From Clostridiales bacterium (lineage in GTDB: Bacteria > Bacillota > Clostridia > Saccharofermentanales > Saccharofermentanaceae): a stretch of 64,000 bases of DNA. The stretch covers positions 116,280 through 180,279 of the forward strand of contig JAFZPJ010000014.1 of NCBI GenBank assembly GCA_017550385.1, written 5' to 3'. Position 1 is the first letter of the stretch, and every line of letters begins with the position of its first letter. The position numbers were made by a program, and so were the translations under genes. The notes beneath the pieces were generated by a model. The model worked only from the letters and a program-made list of their open reading frames with translations. It was not told the DNA's origin and did no database searches. Shown piece after piece: positions 35,532-43,904 of this stretch.

Positions 35532-36377
35532 TCAGTAATCCTTCTTCTGTCCGCAGATACGGCACTTCTTGATAAGTGATGCCCCGAAGGAGCTTCCGCA
35601 GTAATCGCAGAGGCCTTTGGACTGGTACTCTTTCTTCTGCTTATCATCGGGTTCATATGCATAAGAATACGGTTCTCTGTTATACACCGAATAATCGATA
35701 TAGAATCCGCGCTGGCCTCTGTTCTCGACCGGCGCCTTAAGGCTCTTCATAGATTTCCAAAGATTGCAGTTCTGGATACAGCGGGTCAGATCATTAAGAA
35801 GAGTCTCTTCATCGACCTTGCCGAGCAGCTGCTCCAATTCAGCCTCACGGTCATCGGCACTGTCGGCATCAGGCGCACCGATGCACGGGTTCACATAACA
35901 ATATGCATTGCCGTCCCTGAACAGCACGATGGTAAAGAACTTCTCAAAATTTGCACTGCAGGTGAAATTGATCATTACATGATCCTGCTCTTCGCAAAGA
36001 CTGCTCATGACCTGACTCTCATCAGGCATCGCATTCATTAATTTGGCAAAAGCCTCTTTATCGTCAGCACAGTCGGAACAATCCATGCCGTAGAAGCTCA
36101 GGGTTCCTCTCGGTCTTATATACAGTTCCGGCTCGCCGCCCGCGTTTTTATACTGAAACACATCCGCCGGCTCTACTATCCTCTCCACCGAGAAGACCGG
36201 CTGTGCCTGCTTGACCTTCAAGGCCTCCGCACAAGCATCCTCCGAATCAAACTTGAGATAACAATAGTAGTCTTCCCTCTTGATCTCGCGCGGGCATTCC
36301 TTTATCCATACATCGGTTGCCACCTGCAAGACAGCCTGCTTAAAGACACTTATCACACCGGGATTAGCTTTGATCAT
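35532..36377 (-). CDS. Hypothetical protein with C-terminal zinc ribbon
   Basis: A 281-residue soluble protein. The last 30 residues form a zinc ribbon (CDYCGSSFG...CRICGQ). The rest has several cysteines (CSDCADD, CEEQD, NFTCSANFEKFF) and no recognised domain. GAGG lies 7-8 bases before ATG 36377; the GTG at 36389 overlaps it. It stands alone between the DUF2130 gene and a membrane operon. Confidence 0.65.
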   Translation of the reverse strand: MIKANPGVISVFKQAVLQVATDVWIKECPREIKREDYYCYLKFDSEDACAEALKVKQAQPVFSVERIVEPADVFQYKNAGGEPELYIRPRGTLSFYGMDCSDCADDKEAFAKLMNAMPDESQVMSSLCEEQDHVMINFTCSANFEKFFTIVLFRDGNAYCYVNPCIGAPDADSADDREAELEQLLGKVDEETLLNDLTRCIQNCNLWKSMKSLKAPVENRGQRGFYIDYSVYNREPYSYAYEPDDKQKKEYQSKGLCDYCGSSFGASLIKKCRICGQKKDY

Positions 36378-36415
36378 AGATAACCTCACATAATTGAAAT
36401 TATCTACATTCTACC

Positions 36416-36715
36416 TCACTTCTTCCTTCTCACATAGAACACCGTAAACACGGTAAAAGCATATGTCAGGACCAGCCATCCTATCCACAGGAACACGAGG
36501 ATGAATCCGAAATACAGATCAAAGGCCATGGTGTTGAAGAAGGCCTCGGGGCCGTATACTAACCCGCCGGACCCCAGGCCGTGTCCAAAACCGGAGAGAA
36601 CCACCCCGTTTACTGCCGAATTGAAGCAGTCTGCAAGCAAGAGCGCTACCGGGGCAAATGTGCCGAGGATCATTACGATATCCGCCATGACCACCGCGGC
36701 CTTCTTCATTACCAT
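36416..36715 (-). CDS. Small membrane protein of unknown function
   Basis: A 99-residue protein with two long hydrophobic helices (about 5-30 and 63-95), a Gly-rich loop (GFGHGLGSGGLVYG) and a basic C-terminus. It begins one base after the stop of the DUF4173 gene, so it belongs to that operon. No family recognised. Confidence 0.65.
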   Translation of the reverse strand: MVMKKAAVVMADIVMILGTFAPVALLLADCFNSAVNGVVLSGFGHGLGSGGLVYGPEAFFNTMAFDLYFGFILVFLWIGWLVLTYAFTVFTVFYVRRKK

Positions 36716-36716
36716 A

Positions 36717-38036
36717 TCAACTTAAAGCCTCCAATATCCCTGACAGTACGCAGATCGCGATGTACGATACTGCGGTGAAGATGATGCCTGCACGTATGTG
36801 CGTCTTAGACCGGTTCACGGTAAGGATCGTCATTGCAGATGCAAAACCCAGTGCGAGCGTGCCCCACATAGCAAGGATCCTCATCGGCGTGTATCCGTAG
36901 ATGCTGTAGTAGAGTCCGAGCTTGCTCATCGCGACCACCGCGAAAACGATACTCTCCGACATCAGCGCGGTTACGAGGATCCGTGCAGCCTTGGAAAACT
37001 TGCCGTCCTCGTCGGTCTTGCCGAGCAGGATGATCGCGAGATATACGCACATGTTCACCGCCATGATACCGACGAGTTCGAAGAAGCCTTCCCTCGCGTA
37101 GTGTGATACGAGCATGCCTTCCGGAACGGTACCTGTGAAGCCGCCGATCATATACATAAGACGCTTAACAAAGAACAGAGCATAGGCTGCAACGAATACT
37201 CCCGCTGCAATGTACACGAGCATCGAAGACACCGTCTTGCCCTTGGCGCGTGCTTTGTTGAGCACGGCTGCGATCTTACCCTCGTTCTCTCCGTCAGATG
37301 ATGCAGACCTTGATATGAGTCCGTACAGGTAGAAGCACACGGGCACCGCCAGGATCATCCTGAAGATGATCTCTATCACAGTCTTGAAGCACAGATAACC
37401 GAAGAAACCGTCGAGCATCGAACTGATGACGTTTCTGAGATCCTCGTCGATCATTGCCATGAACGCGATCGACATCAGCAGAAGGCTGCCCATTATTATC
37501 GTGAACACGATCCCGCCAACGATCGATTTGATGCGCGAGCCTGATATGTTATCTCCCTGCGAAGACTTGCCGAAGGATCTCCAGTCGAGCACGACGTTCG
37601 GGAATCCGACAAAAGGTCTGATGCAGAATCCGCTGAACAGGTCCGCAGGCAGGAACCCGGAAGTCCTTTTCCCGATAAGTACGTCGTTGGATATCAGCAC
37701 CGAGTATACAGCACTCAGGTGCATTCCGAAGAGCGAGAGCAGAACATTCGGGCCAAAGCATGCAGTAAGACCTGCCATGAAAGTTATGCCGTACCAGAAC
37801 ACAGTCTCCGGCGAAGGCATCTCATTGCCGCGGCGTCCGCGTCTTACCAATTCATTGACGACGATGAATACAAGCGCGAACAGCGGGTATGCCGCTGAGA
37901 TCTGAAGATGTCCTGCACCGCCGGACGGATCCACAACGAAGGTGTTGTTAAAATCCATCATCAGCCTGATATAAGCGTATGCTAAGGGATAGGCCAGGAG
38001 GATCCCCAGCCTTTGAAGTGTTACTTTGTTGTCCAT
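36717..38036 (-). CDS. DUF4173 (DUF4153-like) membrane protein
   Basis: A 439-residue polytopic protein with about ten hydrophobic segments. The YAREGFFELVGIMAVN segment is characteristic of the DUF4153/DUF4173 membrane proteins. It is third in the operon after the DUF2975 and YozG-like XRE genes, 6 bases downstream of the latter. This set recurs in Firmicutes as a membrane module under XRE control; its biochemical role is not known. Confidence 0.8.
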   Translation of the reverse strand: MDNKVTLQRLGILLAYPLAYAYIRLMMDFNNTFVVDPSGGAGHLQISAAYPLFALVFIVVNELVRRGRRGNEMPSPETVFWYGITFMAGLTACFGPNVLLSLFGMHLSAVYSVLISNDVLIGKRTSGFLPADLFSGFCIRPFVGFPNVVLDWRSFGKSSQGDNISGSRIKSIVGGIVFTIIMGSLLLMSIAFMAMIDEDLRNVISSMLDGFFGYLCFKTVIEIIFRMILAVPVCFYLYGLISRSASSDGENEGKIAAVLNKARAKGKTVSSMLVYIAAGVFVAAYALFFVKRLMYMIGGFTGTVPEGMLVSHYAREGFFELVGIMAVNMCVYLAIILLGKTDEDGKFSKAARILVTALMSESIVFAVVAMSKLGLYYSIYGYTPMRILAMWGTLALGFASAMTILTVNRSKTHIRAGIIFTAVSYIAICVLSGILEALS

Positions 38037-38042
38037 TTGTGA

Positions 38043-38246
38043 TCAGTCCTCTTTGTACTCGAGAATATCTCCCGGCTGGCAGTCAAGTGCCTTGCATATG
38101 TCGTTGAGAGTCGAGAACCTTACGGCCTTGGCCTTCTGGTTCTTAAGTATCGACAGGTTCGCCTGAGTTATCCCCACTCTTGCGGCCAGCTCGCCGGAGG
38201 AGATCTTGCGTTTTGCCATCATTACATCCAGATTAACTATGATCAT
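38043..38246 (-). CDS. Small XRE-family regulator (YozG-like)
   Basis: A 67-residue protein consisting almost only of a Cro/C1-type helix-turn-helix: MAKRKISSGELAARVGIT, ANLSILKNQKAKAVRFSTL, LDCQPGDILEY. ATG 38246 has AAGGAGG 6 bases upstream. It lies between the DUF2975 gene (15 bases) and the DUF4173 gene. In this family the regulator probably controls its own membrane-protein operon. Confidence 0.9.
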   Translation of the reverse strand: MIIVNLDVMMAKRKISSGELAARVGITQANLSILKNQKAKAVRFSTLNDICKALDCQPGDILEYKED

Positions 38247-38261
38247 GATCTTCCTCCTTTC

Positions 38262-38714
38262 TCAGATCGTAAGATCCATCTCTTCCTTCATCGTAATGGC
38301 CTTGTCGAAAACGACCTTGACGCTCATTACGACCAGTCCCATGAACAGCGCTAAGATAGTGAGCTCCCAGCATCCGAACCAGATGAATCCGCCGACTGTG
38401 CAGTCAACTGCGATCCCTACCAGCGCTGCAGTGATGATAGCCATCAACTTGGTGTTCTGACGGTCAAAGACCTTATCCTTGCTCATGTTGGAGAGCAGCT
38501 TCAGCAGTGAGAAGAGCACCACATATGCTCCGACTGTTCCGAGATAGTACACTACTGCAAGTGCCGCGAACTTCTCGATTTCGGTGATGCCGGCCCAGAC
38601 AAGCGCGATATACTTAGTGATAACGATCCCGAAAATATCTCCCACCAAAGTAATGCCAATGAACATTATGGTAGCGATCTTTGTCCATCTGATGATTCCG
38701 TTGTTATACCCCAT
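38262..38714 (-). CDS. DUF2975 membrane protein
   Basis: A 150-residue protein with four hydrophobic segments and the loop NMSKDKVFDRQNTKLM typical of DUF2975. ATG 38714 has GGAGG 9 bases upstream. It is first in the four-gene operon, behind a sigma-A promoter (38759-38787). It is commonly encoded next to YozG-like XRE regulators, as here. Confidence 0.85.
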   Translation of the reverse strand: MGYNNGIIRWTKIATIMFIGITLVGDIFGIVITKYIALVWAGITEIEKFAALAVVYYLGTVGAYVVLFSLLKLLSNMSKDKVFDRQNTKLMAIITAALVGIAVDCTVGGFIWFGCWELTILALFMGLVVMSVKVVFDKAITMKEEMDLTI

Positions 38715-38758
38715 GGTTATGTACCTCCGATATAAGATTAGGTCGACCTTATACCGGT

Positions 38759-38787
38759 ATGGTAACACTTGAATTTCTGTTTTTCAA
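38759..38787 (-). promoter_or_regulatory. Promoter of the DUF2975-XRE-DUF4173 operon
   Basis: Minus strand: -35 TTGAAA (38782-38787), 17-base spacer, -10 TACCAT (38759-38764), 45 bases before the ATG. Confidence 0.6.
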
Positions 38788-38836
38788 GAGTTTTTTATCG
38801 AATTTCGATATATTTTTCTCGTTTGGCAGTTGGAGG

Positions 38837-39322
38837 TCACAATTCGCGGTAATACGGGCAGATATTTACGTAGCTTCCGTCCTTCATGCGGAACCCGCCC
38901 GTGATAGTCCCGAGCTGCGTGAACCCGAGCCTCTCGTAGAGATGTCTCGCATGGATATTGCTCTCGACCACGGCATTGAACTGGAGCACGCGGAACCCGA
39001 GCCTCCTGCCCTGCATAAGGCAGTCTTTTACCAGCTGTTCTCCGATGTGCATGCCTCTGGATCCTGAAGCGACTGCATAGCTCGCATTGCATATGTGCCC
39101 GCACCTGCCGACGTTATTCGGATGAAGGATATAAAGACCGCAGATCCTGCCGTCTTCTTCCGCCACGCCGGTATAACTCTGGGATGCAAAGAATTCCGCG
39201 CCGCCTTCAGCATCCAGCGGCTCGTCCTGCGGGAAAGCATTGCCCTCCTCTACCACTTCGTTCCAAATGGCGGTCATGTCAGGGAGGTCTTCTTGTCTGT
39301 ATTGTCTTATGGTCATTTGCAC
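38837..39322 (-). CDS. GNAT-family N-acetyltransferase
   Basis: A 161-residue protein with the GNAT fold: IRQYRQEDLPDMTAIWNEVV at the start, the acetyl-CoA loop region ASGSRGMHIGEQLVKDCL and LQFNAVVESNIHARHLYERLGF. Substrate unknown. The first codon appears to be GTG (39322) with AAGGA about 6 bases upstream; ATG 39316 is an alternative. Confidence 0.9.
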   Translation of the reverse strand: MQMTIRQYRQEDLPDMTAIWNEVVEEGNAFPQDEPLDAEGGAEFFASQSYTGVAEEDGRICGLYILHPNNVGRCGHICNASYAVASGSRGMHIGEQLVKDCLMQGRRLGFRVLQFNAVVESNIHARHLYERLGFTQLGTITGGFRMKDGSYVNICPYYREL

Positions 39323-39351
39323 GGGTATTCCTTGTTTTTGTTGTCCATTAT

Positions 39352-39588
39352 ACAGCAGACACGACTGCGGTGCAGTGCGCCTTGCTGTCAGGATGGTCTT
39401 GCCGGGCGCAAAAATACAGCAGGACCGACAGCACGGCAGTGCACTTTGCTGTCAGAACAGTCCTTTTCGGCGCGAAAACACAGCAGACAAGACAGCGGTG
39501 CAGTTCGGTTTGCTGTCAGAATGGTCCTGTGGGGTCCATAAATACAGCAGGGACGACAGCATGGCAGTGCACTTTGCAGTCAGAATAC
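39352..39588. repeat. 64-bp direct tandem repeat, 3.7 copies
   Basis: Copies at 39352-39415, 39416-39479, 39480-39543 and a partial one at 39544-39588. Each begins with ACAGCAG and carries GACAGC...GCTGTC-like arms that could form a hairpin (perfect in the two middle copies). Copies are roughly 70-80 percent identical by eye. The unit is not a multiple of three, so the open frames through it are not protein repeats. It lies between the GNAT gene start and the serine hydrolase stop. Confidence 0.88.
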
Positions 39589-39608
39589 TAAAACAGATAC
39601 ATAATTGC

Positions 39609-41363
39609 TTAATGCCAAAGTTCAAAATACACTACAAGCACCACATTCAGCACCGCAAACAGCATAGAGCAGATGTTTATTATCTTGCGCAGCACAGTCG
39701 CATTCCTGGCAGTCGCGATGAACTTTATGACCATAAACACAGCCAGAGCCGCGAGCACCAGAGTGAGCACACCGACTACCGGGAAGAGGAAGCCGTACAC
39801 ACTTATCGGGACCCACATGCCCATCATGAGCATGGCCGCGCCGCCGGCGAGTGCGATCGTGAGTTCGAGCCAGCAGGCAAGGCCGACCTGCGTACCGAGT
39901 ATGGTCTTCTTTTTGCTCTTCATTAACTTGCGCACGATGAACCTGATGAACTTGACGACGAGCGCGATCAGCGCAACGACCAAAGACAGGATCCAACCGT
40001 AGATCAGCACGCATTCGATCACCATCTGCGATACCGGCACGAGGTAGTAGTCACCGTAGAGGCCTTCGAACTTGGGGATGCCGTCGTCTTCGTTATAGGT
40101 CCAGTACCAGTCCTCAAAAGAGTCCGTAGACATAAAGGTTGCGCCCATGAGCTTGAAATGGCCCTGGAGCACGGTCCTTGCCGGATGGTACACGCCGTCC
40201 TTGATGCCGTCAGCCGCCGGGAAGTCCCATGTGCTTTCGCCGTAGATGAGCTCCATCATGTCCATGTTGAAAGTGGTCTCGCCGGACTGGTTGGTCATGA
40301 CGACGCAGCCGATCTGGTTTACGGGATCGAACGTGATGTAGGACGAACATCCCTGCGTGTTGCCGCCGTGACCGTATACGGAATCTCCGTATGGCAGCGC
40401 CCAGAAGCCGTGCGCGTTCTTGGCAACGTCAGTATCGCCGAAATACGACGTCGCAGACATCATGACGTCGAACGTCTCGGGATTCTCGAACAGCGGGAAC
40501 TCGTCCTGCACGAAGCAGCTACCGAACTTGATGTAGTCGTCCAGCGTAGACACACATGCTCCGGCCGGATAGAGCTGGATAATGTAGAACGACTCTGACA
40601 TGGACGTCGTACCCGAGTAGCAGCAGAGCATATCGCGCATTTTCTTTACACTCGGATTGTCCGACAGGTCCGGAGCGAGCGCGGTATCGTTCATGCCCAA
40701 AGGCTCGAAGATATTCTCATGCACGTAGTCGCAGAAGCTCTCGCCTGACACGCACTCTACGATGTAGCCTGCGAGTGCGACGCCCCAGTTCGAGTACGCC
40801 GTAACGGTGCCGGGTTCGAAGATCTGCGCGGGCTGTTCCTGCTTAAGTGCCTCTTCGAGCGAGACAGGCTCACAGCTCGGCAGCACCATCATGTCGGTAT
40901 AGTATTCCTGGAAGCCTGCCTGATGGTTCATCAGATCGATCATCGTGATCGGCTTGTCGTAACTAAGGTTAGTAAGGAATCCGTCCGGCAGGTACGTCCT
41001 GATGTCCTCGTTAAGGTCGATCTTGCCCTGCTCCCAGAGCTGCATCACGCTGACCCACACAAGTGTCTTGGTTGTCGAGCCCCAGTCGATAACGGTCTTC
41101 TCGTCGACCATGATCCCGGCATCGATGTTCATGTAGCCGTAGTAACCTTTGTAGATCACGCCGTCCTTGTCGAAAACACCGACCATCATGCCGGCAGCGG
41201 TATCTTCATGGTCATTCCAGAACGCATCGATCTTCTCTTCTATCGTGCCCTCGTAAACGACCTTATCTTCTTCAACAGCTTCCTGAGGTGCGCATGCAGT
41301 GAGCGCGGGAAGCATCAGTGCCGCACCCAGTACGCAGATAAGTGCTTTCTTCCAGTTTTTCAT
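39609..41363 (-). CDS. Membrane-anchored serine hydrolase (beta-lactamase/PBP class C fold)
   Basis: A 584-residue protein with signal peptide and possible lipobox (PALTAC, Cys24). The class C beta-lactamase/DD-peptidase-like domain covers about residues 45-380: nucleophile in GSTTK, YSN in AYSNWGVALAG and HGG in YGHGGNTQG. The C-terminal part has four transmembrane helices (about 450-580). Likely acts on peptides, peptidoglycan stems or esters outside the membrane; it need not be a true beta-lactamase. Monocistronic. Confidence 0.9.
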   Translation of the reverse strand: MKNWKKALICVLGAALMLPALTACAPQEAVEEDKVVYEGTIEEKIDAFWNDHEDTAAGMMVGVFDKDGVIYKGYYGYMNIDAGIMVDEKTVIDWGSTTKTLVWVSVMQLWEQGKIDLNEDIRTYLPDGFLTNLSYDKPITMIDLMNHQAGFQEYYTDMMVLPSCEPVSLEEALKQEQPAQIFEPGTVTAYSNWGVALAGYIVECVSGESFCDYVHENIFEPLGMNDTALAPDLSDNPSVKKMRDMLCCYSGTTSMSESFYIIQLYPAGACVSTLDDYIKFGSCFVQDEFPLFENPETFDVMMSATSYFGDTDVAKNAHGFWALPYGDSVYGHGGNTQGCSSYITFDPVNQIGCVVMTNQSGETTFNMDMMELIYGESTWDFPAADGIKDGVYHPARTVLQGHFKLMGATFMSTDSFEDWYWTYNEDDGIPKFEGLYGDYYLVPVSQMVIECVLIYGWILSLVVALIALVVKFIRFIVRKLMKSKKKTILGTQVGLACWLELTIALAGGAAMLMMGMWVPISVYGFLFPVVGVLTLVLAALAVFMVIKFIATARNATVLRKIINICSMLFAVLNVVLVVYFELWH

Positions 41364-41384
41364 ATTATCCCCCTGTTTAATAAT

Positions 41385-42125
41385 TTATTTCAGTGCGCGC
41401 TCCGCAGCCCACGTCTTCAGCACTTCGAGCAGTTCGTCATAGGTCGATGCGCAGTAGTCGATATCGTACTCGCTTACGGCAGCTTCGACATCACCTATAG
41501 GCATGAACCACACTGATGCGATACCTGCGTTCTTCGCGCCGAGCATATCCGACGAGAGCGAGTCTCCTATCATTATACAGGTCTCCTTAGGCTCGCCGAT
41601 CTCCTCCAGGCATATATCGAAGAATTCAGCCTCGGGCTTGTTCACACCCATGTCTTCACTGATGAACAGATGCGCGATGAGTTTATCCAATCCTGTCGAT
41701 ACCATCCTGCCTTTTGCATTGATGGTCGCGCCGTTTGAGGCAATATAGATCCTTGCATCGGGAATGGCCTCCTTAAGCGCTCTGACGAATTCCAGCGCAC
41801 CCGGCATAGGTACGCCGTTGATTGACATCGTCCGGATAAAATCGGCATTTACTTCGAGCGGATCGAGACCCGTACTATCGCCTTCACAGAAGCTGAACAG
41901 ATCGGTAAATCTCATCGTGAACAACTCTGTACGCGAGATGGTGCCTTTCTCGAGTTCGAGCCAAAGCGCCTTATTATATGCCTTGAAATGGTCGTAGACT
42001 TCATCCGTATATTTAAGTCCGTTCTTCGTCACGACGATCTCCAGCGCCTTGCGTTCCGAGGCGTGGAAATCAAGCAGCGTCTGATCGAGATCAAATAAGA
42101 GATTCTTGTGCAGTTCCGTACTCAT
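41385..42125 (-). CDS. HAD-family nucleotidase (YjjG-like)
   Basis: A 246-residue protein. HAD motif I is FDLDQTLLDF, motif II IASNGAT, motif III Lys in GVNKPEAEFF and motif IV MIGDSLSSDMLGAKNAG. The pattern matches YjjG-type noncanonical pyrimidine nucleotidases, which dephosphorylate damaged nucleotides. Three bases separate its start from the stop of the metallophosphoesterase gene, so the two are co-transcribed. Confidence 0.9.
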   Translation of the reverse strand: MSTELHKNLLFDLDQTLLDFHASERKALEIVVTKNGLKYTDEVYDHFKAYNKALWLELEKGTISRTELFTMRFTDLFSFCEGDSTGLDPLEVNADFIRTMSINGVPMPGALEFVRALKEAIPDARIYIASNGATINAKGRMVSTGLDKLIAHLFISEDMGVNKPEAEFFDICLEEIGEPKETCIMIGDSLSSDMLGAKNAGIASVWFMPIGDVEAAVSEYDIDYCASTYDELLEVLKTWAAERALK

Positions 42126-42128
42126 ATC

Positions 42129-43109
42129 TTAAGTCACCTCTATAACGACTAACTCAGGATAGTTATTGATCCTCACCGGCGCGACGGAGTTGCCGAGACC
42201 GCGGCTTAAGATGAGCGTCATGCCGGCGTAATCGGTCAGGCCTTCGTACGGCTTGGGAAGGATATCAAGTTCCGGCGACATGAGGCCGCCCACGCCGGGG
42301 ATTATTATCTGACCGCCGTGATAGTGACCGGCCAATACCAGATCTGCGCCGAGGCTCTGATACAGCTCATAATACTGCGGTTCATGCGCGAGCATTATGA
42401 CAGGCTTGGAGTCGTCAAACGCGTCATATGCGTCGAAGTCCTCGAGCGACACATCCGCGATCCCGGCCAGCACATATTCACCCATATCTATGTATTTATC
42501 ATCCAGGATCACAACTCCGAGCGACTCCATGTCAGCGATGAACTTATCCATCGCAGGACCTGCGAGCCTGACTTCGTGATTGCCTGTGACATAATACACC
42601 GGCGCGATCTTGACCGCCCCTTCGATGAACTGAAGCGAGATAGCGTAAGACGTATGCGTCGTGTCAACGATATCGCCCGTGACTACGATGATATCCGGAT
42701 CTTCAGCAGCGATCTGATCCAGCAGCACCGACTCACCTATTCCGAACACCTGATTATGCAGATCCGACACCTGAATGATCTTAATGTCTTCACTCAGTCC
42801 GAGGTTCACTTCGTATTCGGTCTTAACAAGATGGTAGTTCTGATAAAGGCATATCCCGCATATGACTATCTCAAGCACCATGAGGACAGGAACCACTTTG
42901 AACTTGGGCTTCTGAGTCTTGTGATGGAATATGCGCATTCCAAGGAATGCACCGATCGAGCCTCCGAGCCACGCCCACAGAAGAAGAGTCCTCTCGGGTA
43001 TGCGGCGCGCACCTTTCTTGGCAAACGATTTGTCGGCGCCATACAGGATGAACGCGGCAACGTTGATCAGGATAAGATAGTAAACCAATATCATGAACCC
43101 ATTATACAT
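42129..43109 (-). CDS. DUF1294-metallophosphoesterase fusion protein
   Basis: A 326-residue protein. Residues about 6-100 are a DUF1294 membrane domain (INVAAFILYGADKSFAKKGA, RRIPERTLLLWAWLGGSIGA, RIFHHKTQKPKF). The rest is a calcineurin-like phosphoesterase with QVSDLHNQV, VTGDIVD, VTGNHEV and LAGHYHGGQI, all metal ligands present. Relatives act on phospholipid head groups or UDP-sugars at the membrane. No clear Shine-Dalgarno sequence; TATAAT lies 6 bases before ATG 43094, which may be the true, perhaps leaderless, start. Confidence 0.85.
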   Translation of the reverse strand: MYNGFMILVYYLILINVAAFILYGADKSFAKKGARRIPERTLLLWAWLGGSIGAFLGMRIFHHKTQKPKFKVVPVLMVLEIVICGICLYQNYHLVKTEYEVNLGLSEDIKIIQVSDLHNQVFGIGESVLLDQIAAEDPDIIVVTGDIVDTTHTSYAISLQFIEGAVKIAPVYYVTGNHEVRLAGPAMDKFIADMESLGVVILDDKYIDMGEYVLAGIADVSLEDFDAYDAFDDSKPVIMLAHEPQYYELYQSLGADLVLAGHYHGGQIIIPGVGGLMSPELDILPKPYEGLTDYAGMTLILSRGLGNSVAPVRINNYPELVVIEVT

Positions 43110-43135
43110 CACGCCGCCCCGGCAAATGAGTATGC

Positions 43136-43141
43136 TATAAT
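43136..43141 (+). promoter_or_regulatory. Extended -10 promoter of the seven-helix membrane gene
   Basis: TGCTATAAT, with the hexamer TATAAT at 43136-43141, 33 bases before ATG 43175. No good -35 box is seen. Confidence 0.55.
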
Positions 43142-43174
43142 CGCATTAATAACCATTGAATAGGGGAATTGGGG

Positions 43175-43900
43175 ATGGAATTGATTCTGTATCTGTATGT
43201 ACGGCCTGTTATCGTCGGTATAGCTCTGCTTGCCGGTCTTATCACGTTATTATGCAAGACTAAGTCTACAAAGGTCCTCGGTCTCGGCATCGTCTTATCT
43301 TCTGCATCGTCCATATTGGACTGCATAGGCCAGATCATTGCAAAAACAAGCACAGCAGAGGCAGCCTATGAATTCAACACATCAGTCGGCATTATTCAGT
43401 TCTTCCTTCTGATAGGATCGACCCTTTGTCTGTGCTTCTTCATCCACAAGAATTACGGCAAGAAGCTGATCTATCTTCCGTTGCTGCTCATACCTATCGC
43501 GGTAGCCATACTGACACCGGTCGTTGCAAGATCACTGGGCAATGTTCTGTCAGGTAGCGAACTCGGTATCTGGACCAGCATCTCGACCCTGATCATCTCC
43601 TGCATCTGCGGCATAATCACAGCACTTATCGTCATACACGCTTTCTTTACGAACAGGGACGACGAAGAAGTCATACCCAAGGCATGGCTTTGCAAAGTCA
43701 TAGAACTTGTCTGGAATGTTATCGAGACCGTTCTAATCGTCTCGCTCTATCTGACACTGCTGAAGGACGGAGTTATGACTACAGAGCAGGTCGACTCGTC
43801 ATTCATGCTGATCGTTTCCATGAGAACTCTTTTCGCTCTCGTTTTCCCGGTCTACCTCATGATCAAGGCGATAACCTCAAGCACGGAGAAAGCAGATTAA
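43175..43900 (+). CDS. Seven-helix membrane protein of unknown function
   Basis: A 241-residue protein with seven hydrophobic segments spaced through the whole length and little else; there are short charged loops (NRDDEEVIPK). ATG 43175 has AGGGG 8 bases upstream; an in-frame TTG at 43169 is less likely. It is convergent with the CPBP gene, 4 bases apart. I do not recognise the family. Confidence 0.75.
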   Translation: MELILYLYVRPVIVGIALLAGLITLLCKTKSTKVLGLGIVLSSASSILDCIGQIIAKTSTAEAAYEFNTSVGIIQFFLLIGSTLCLCFFIHKNYGKKLIYLPLLLIPIAVAILTPVVARSLGNVLSGSELGIWTSISTLIISCICGIITALIVIHAFFTNRDDEEVIPKAWLCKVIELVWNVIETVLIVSLYLTLLKDGVMTTEQVDSSFMLIVSMRTLFALVFPVYLMIKAITSSTEKAD

Positions 43901-43904
43901 CACA

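Noticed and set aside
39352-39588. CRISPR array
   Set aside because: Only 3.7 direct copies of a 64-bp unit with similarity along the whole length; no conserved repeat alternating with unique spacers and no cas genes.
39095-39926. Overlapping plus-strand open frames through the 64-bp repeats
   Set aside because: The repeat unit is not a multiple of three, several frames are open at once, and they overlap the real GNAT and serine hydrolase genes.
39609-41363. Antibiotic-resistance beta-lactamase
   Set aside because: The SxxK/YxN/HGG motifs show the fold, but the transmembrane tail and overall layout fit the broad serine hydrolase family, and no evidence points to lactam hydrolysis.
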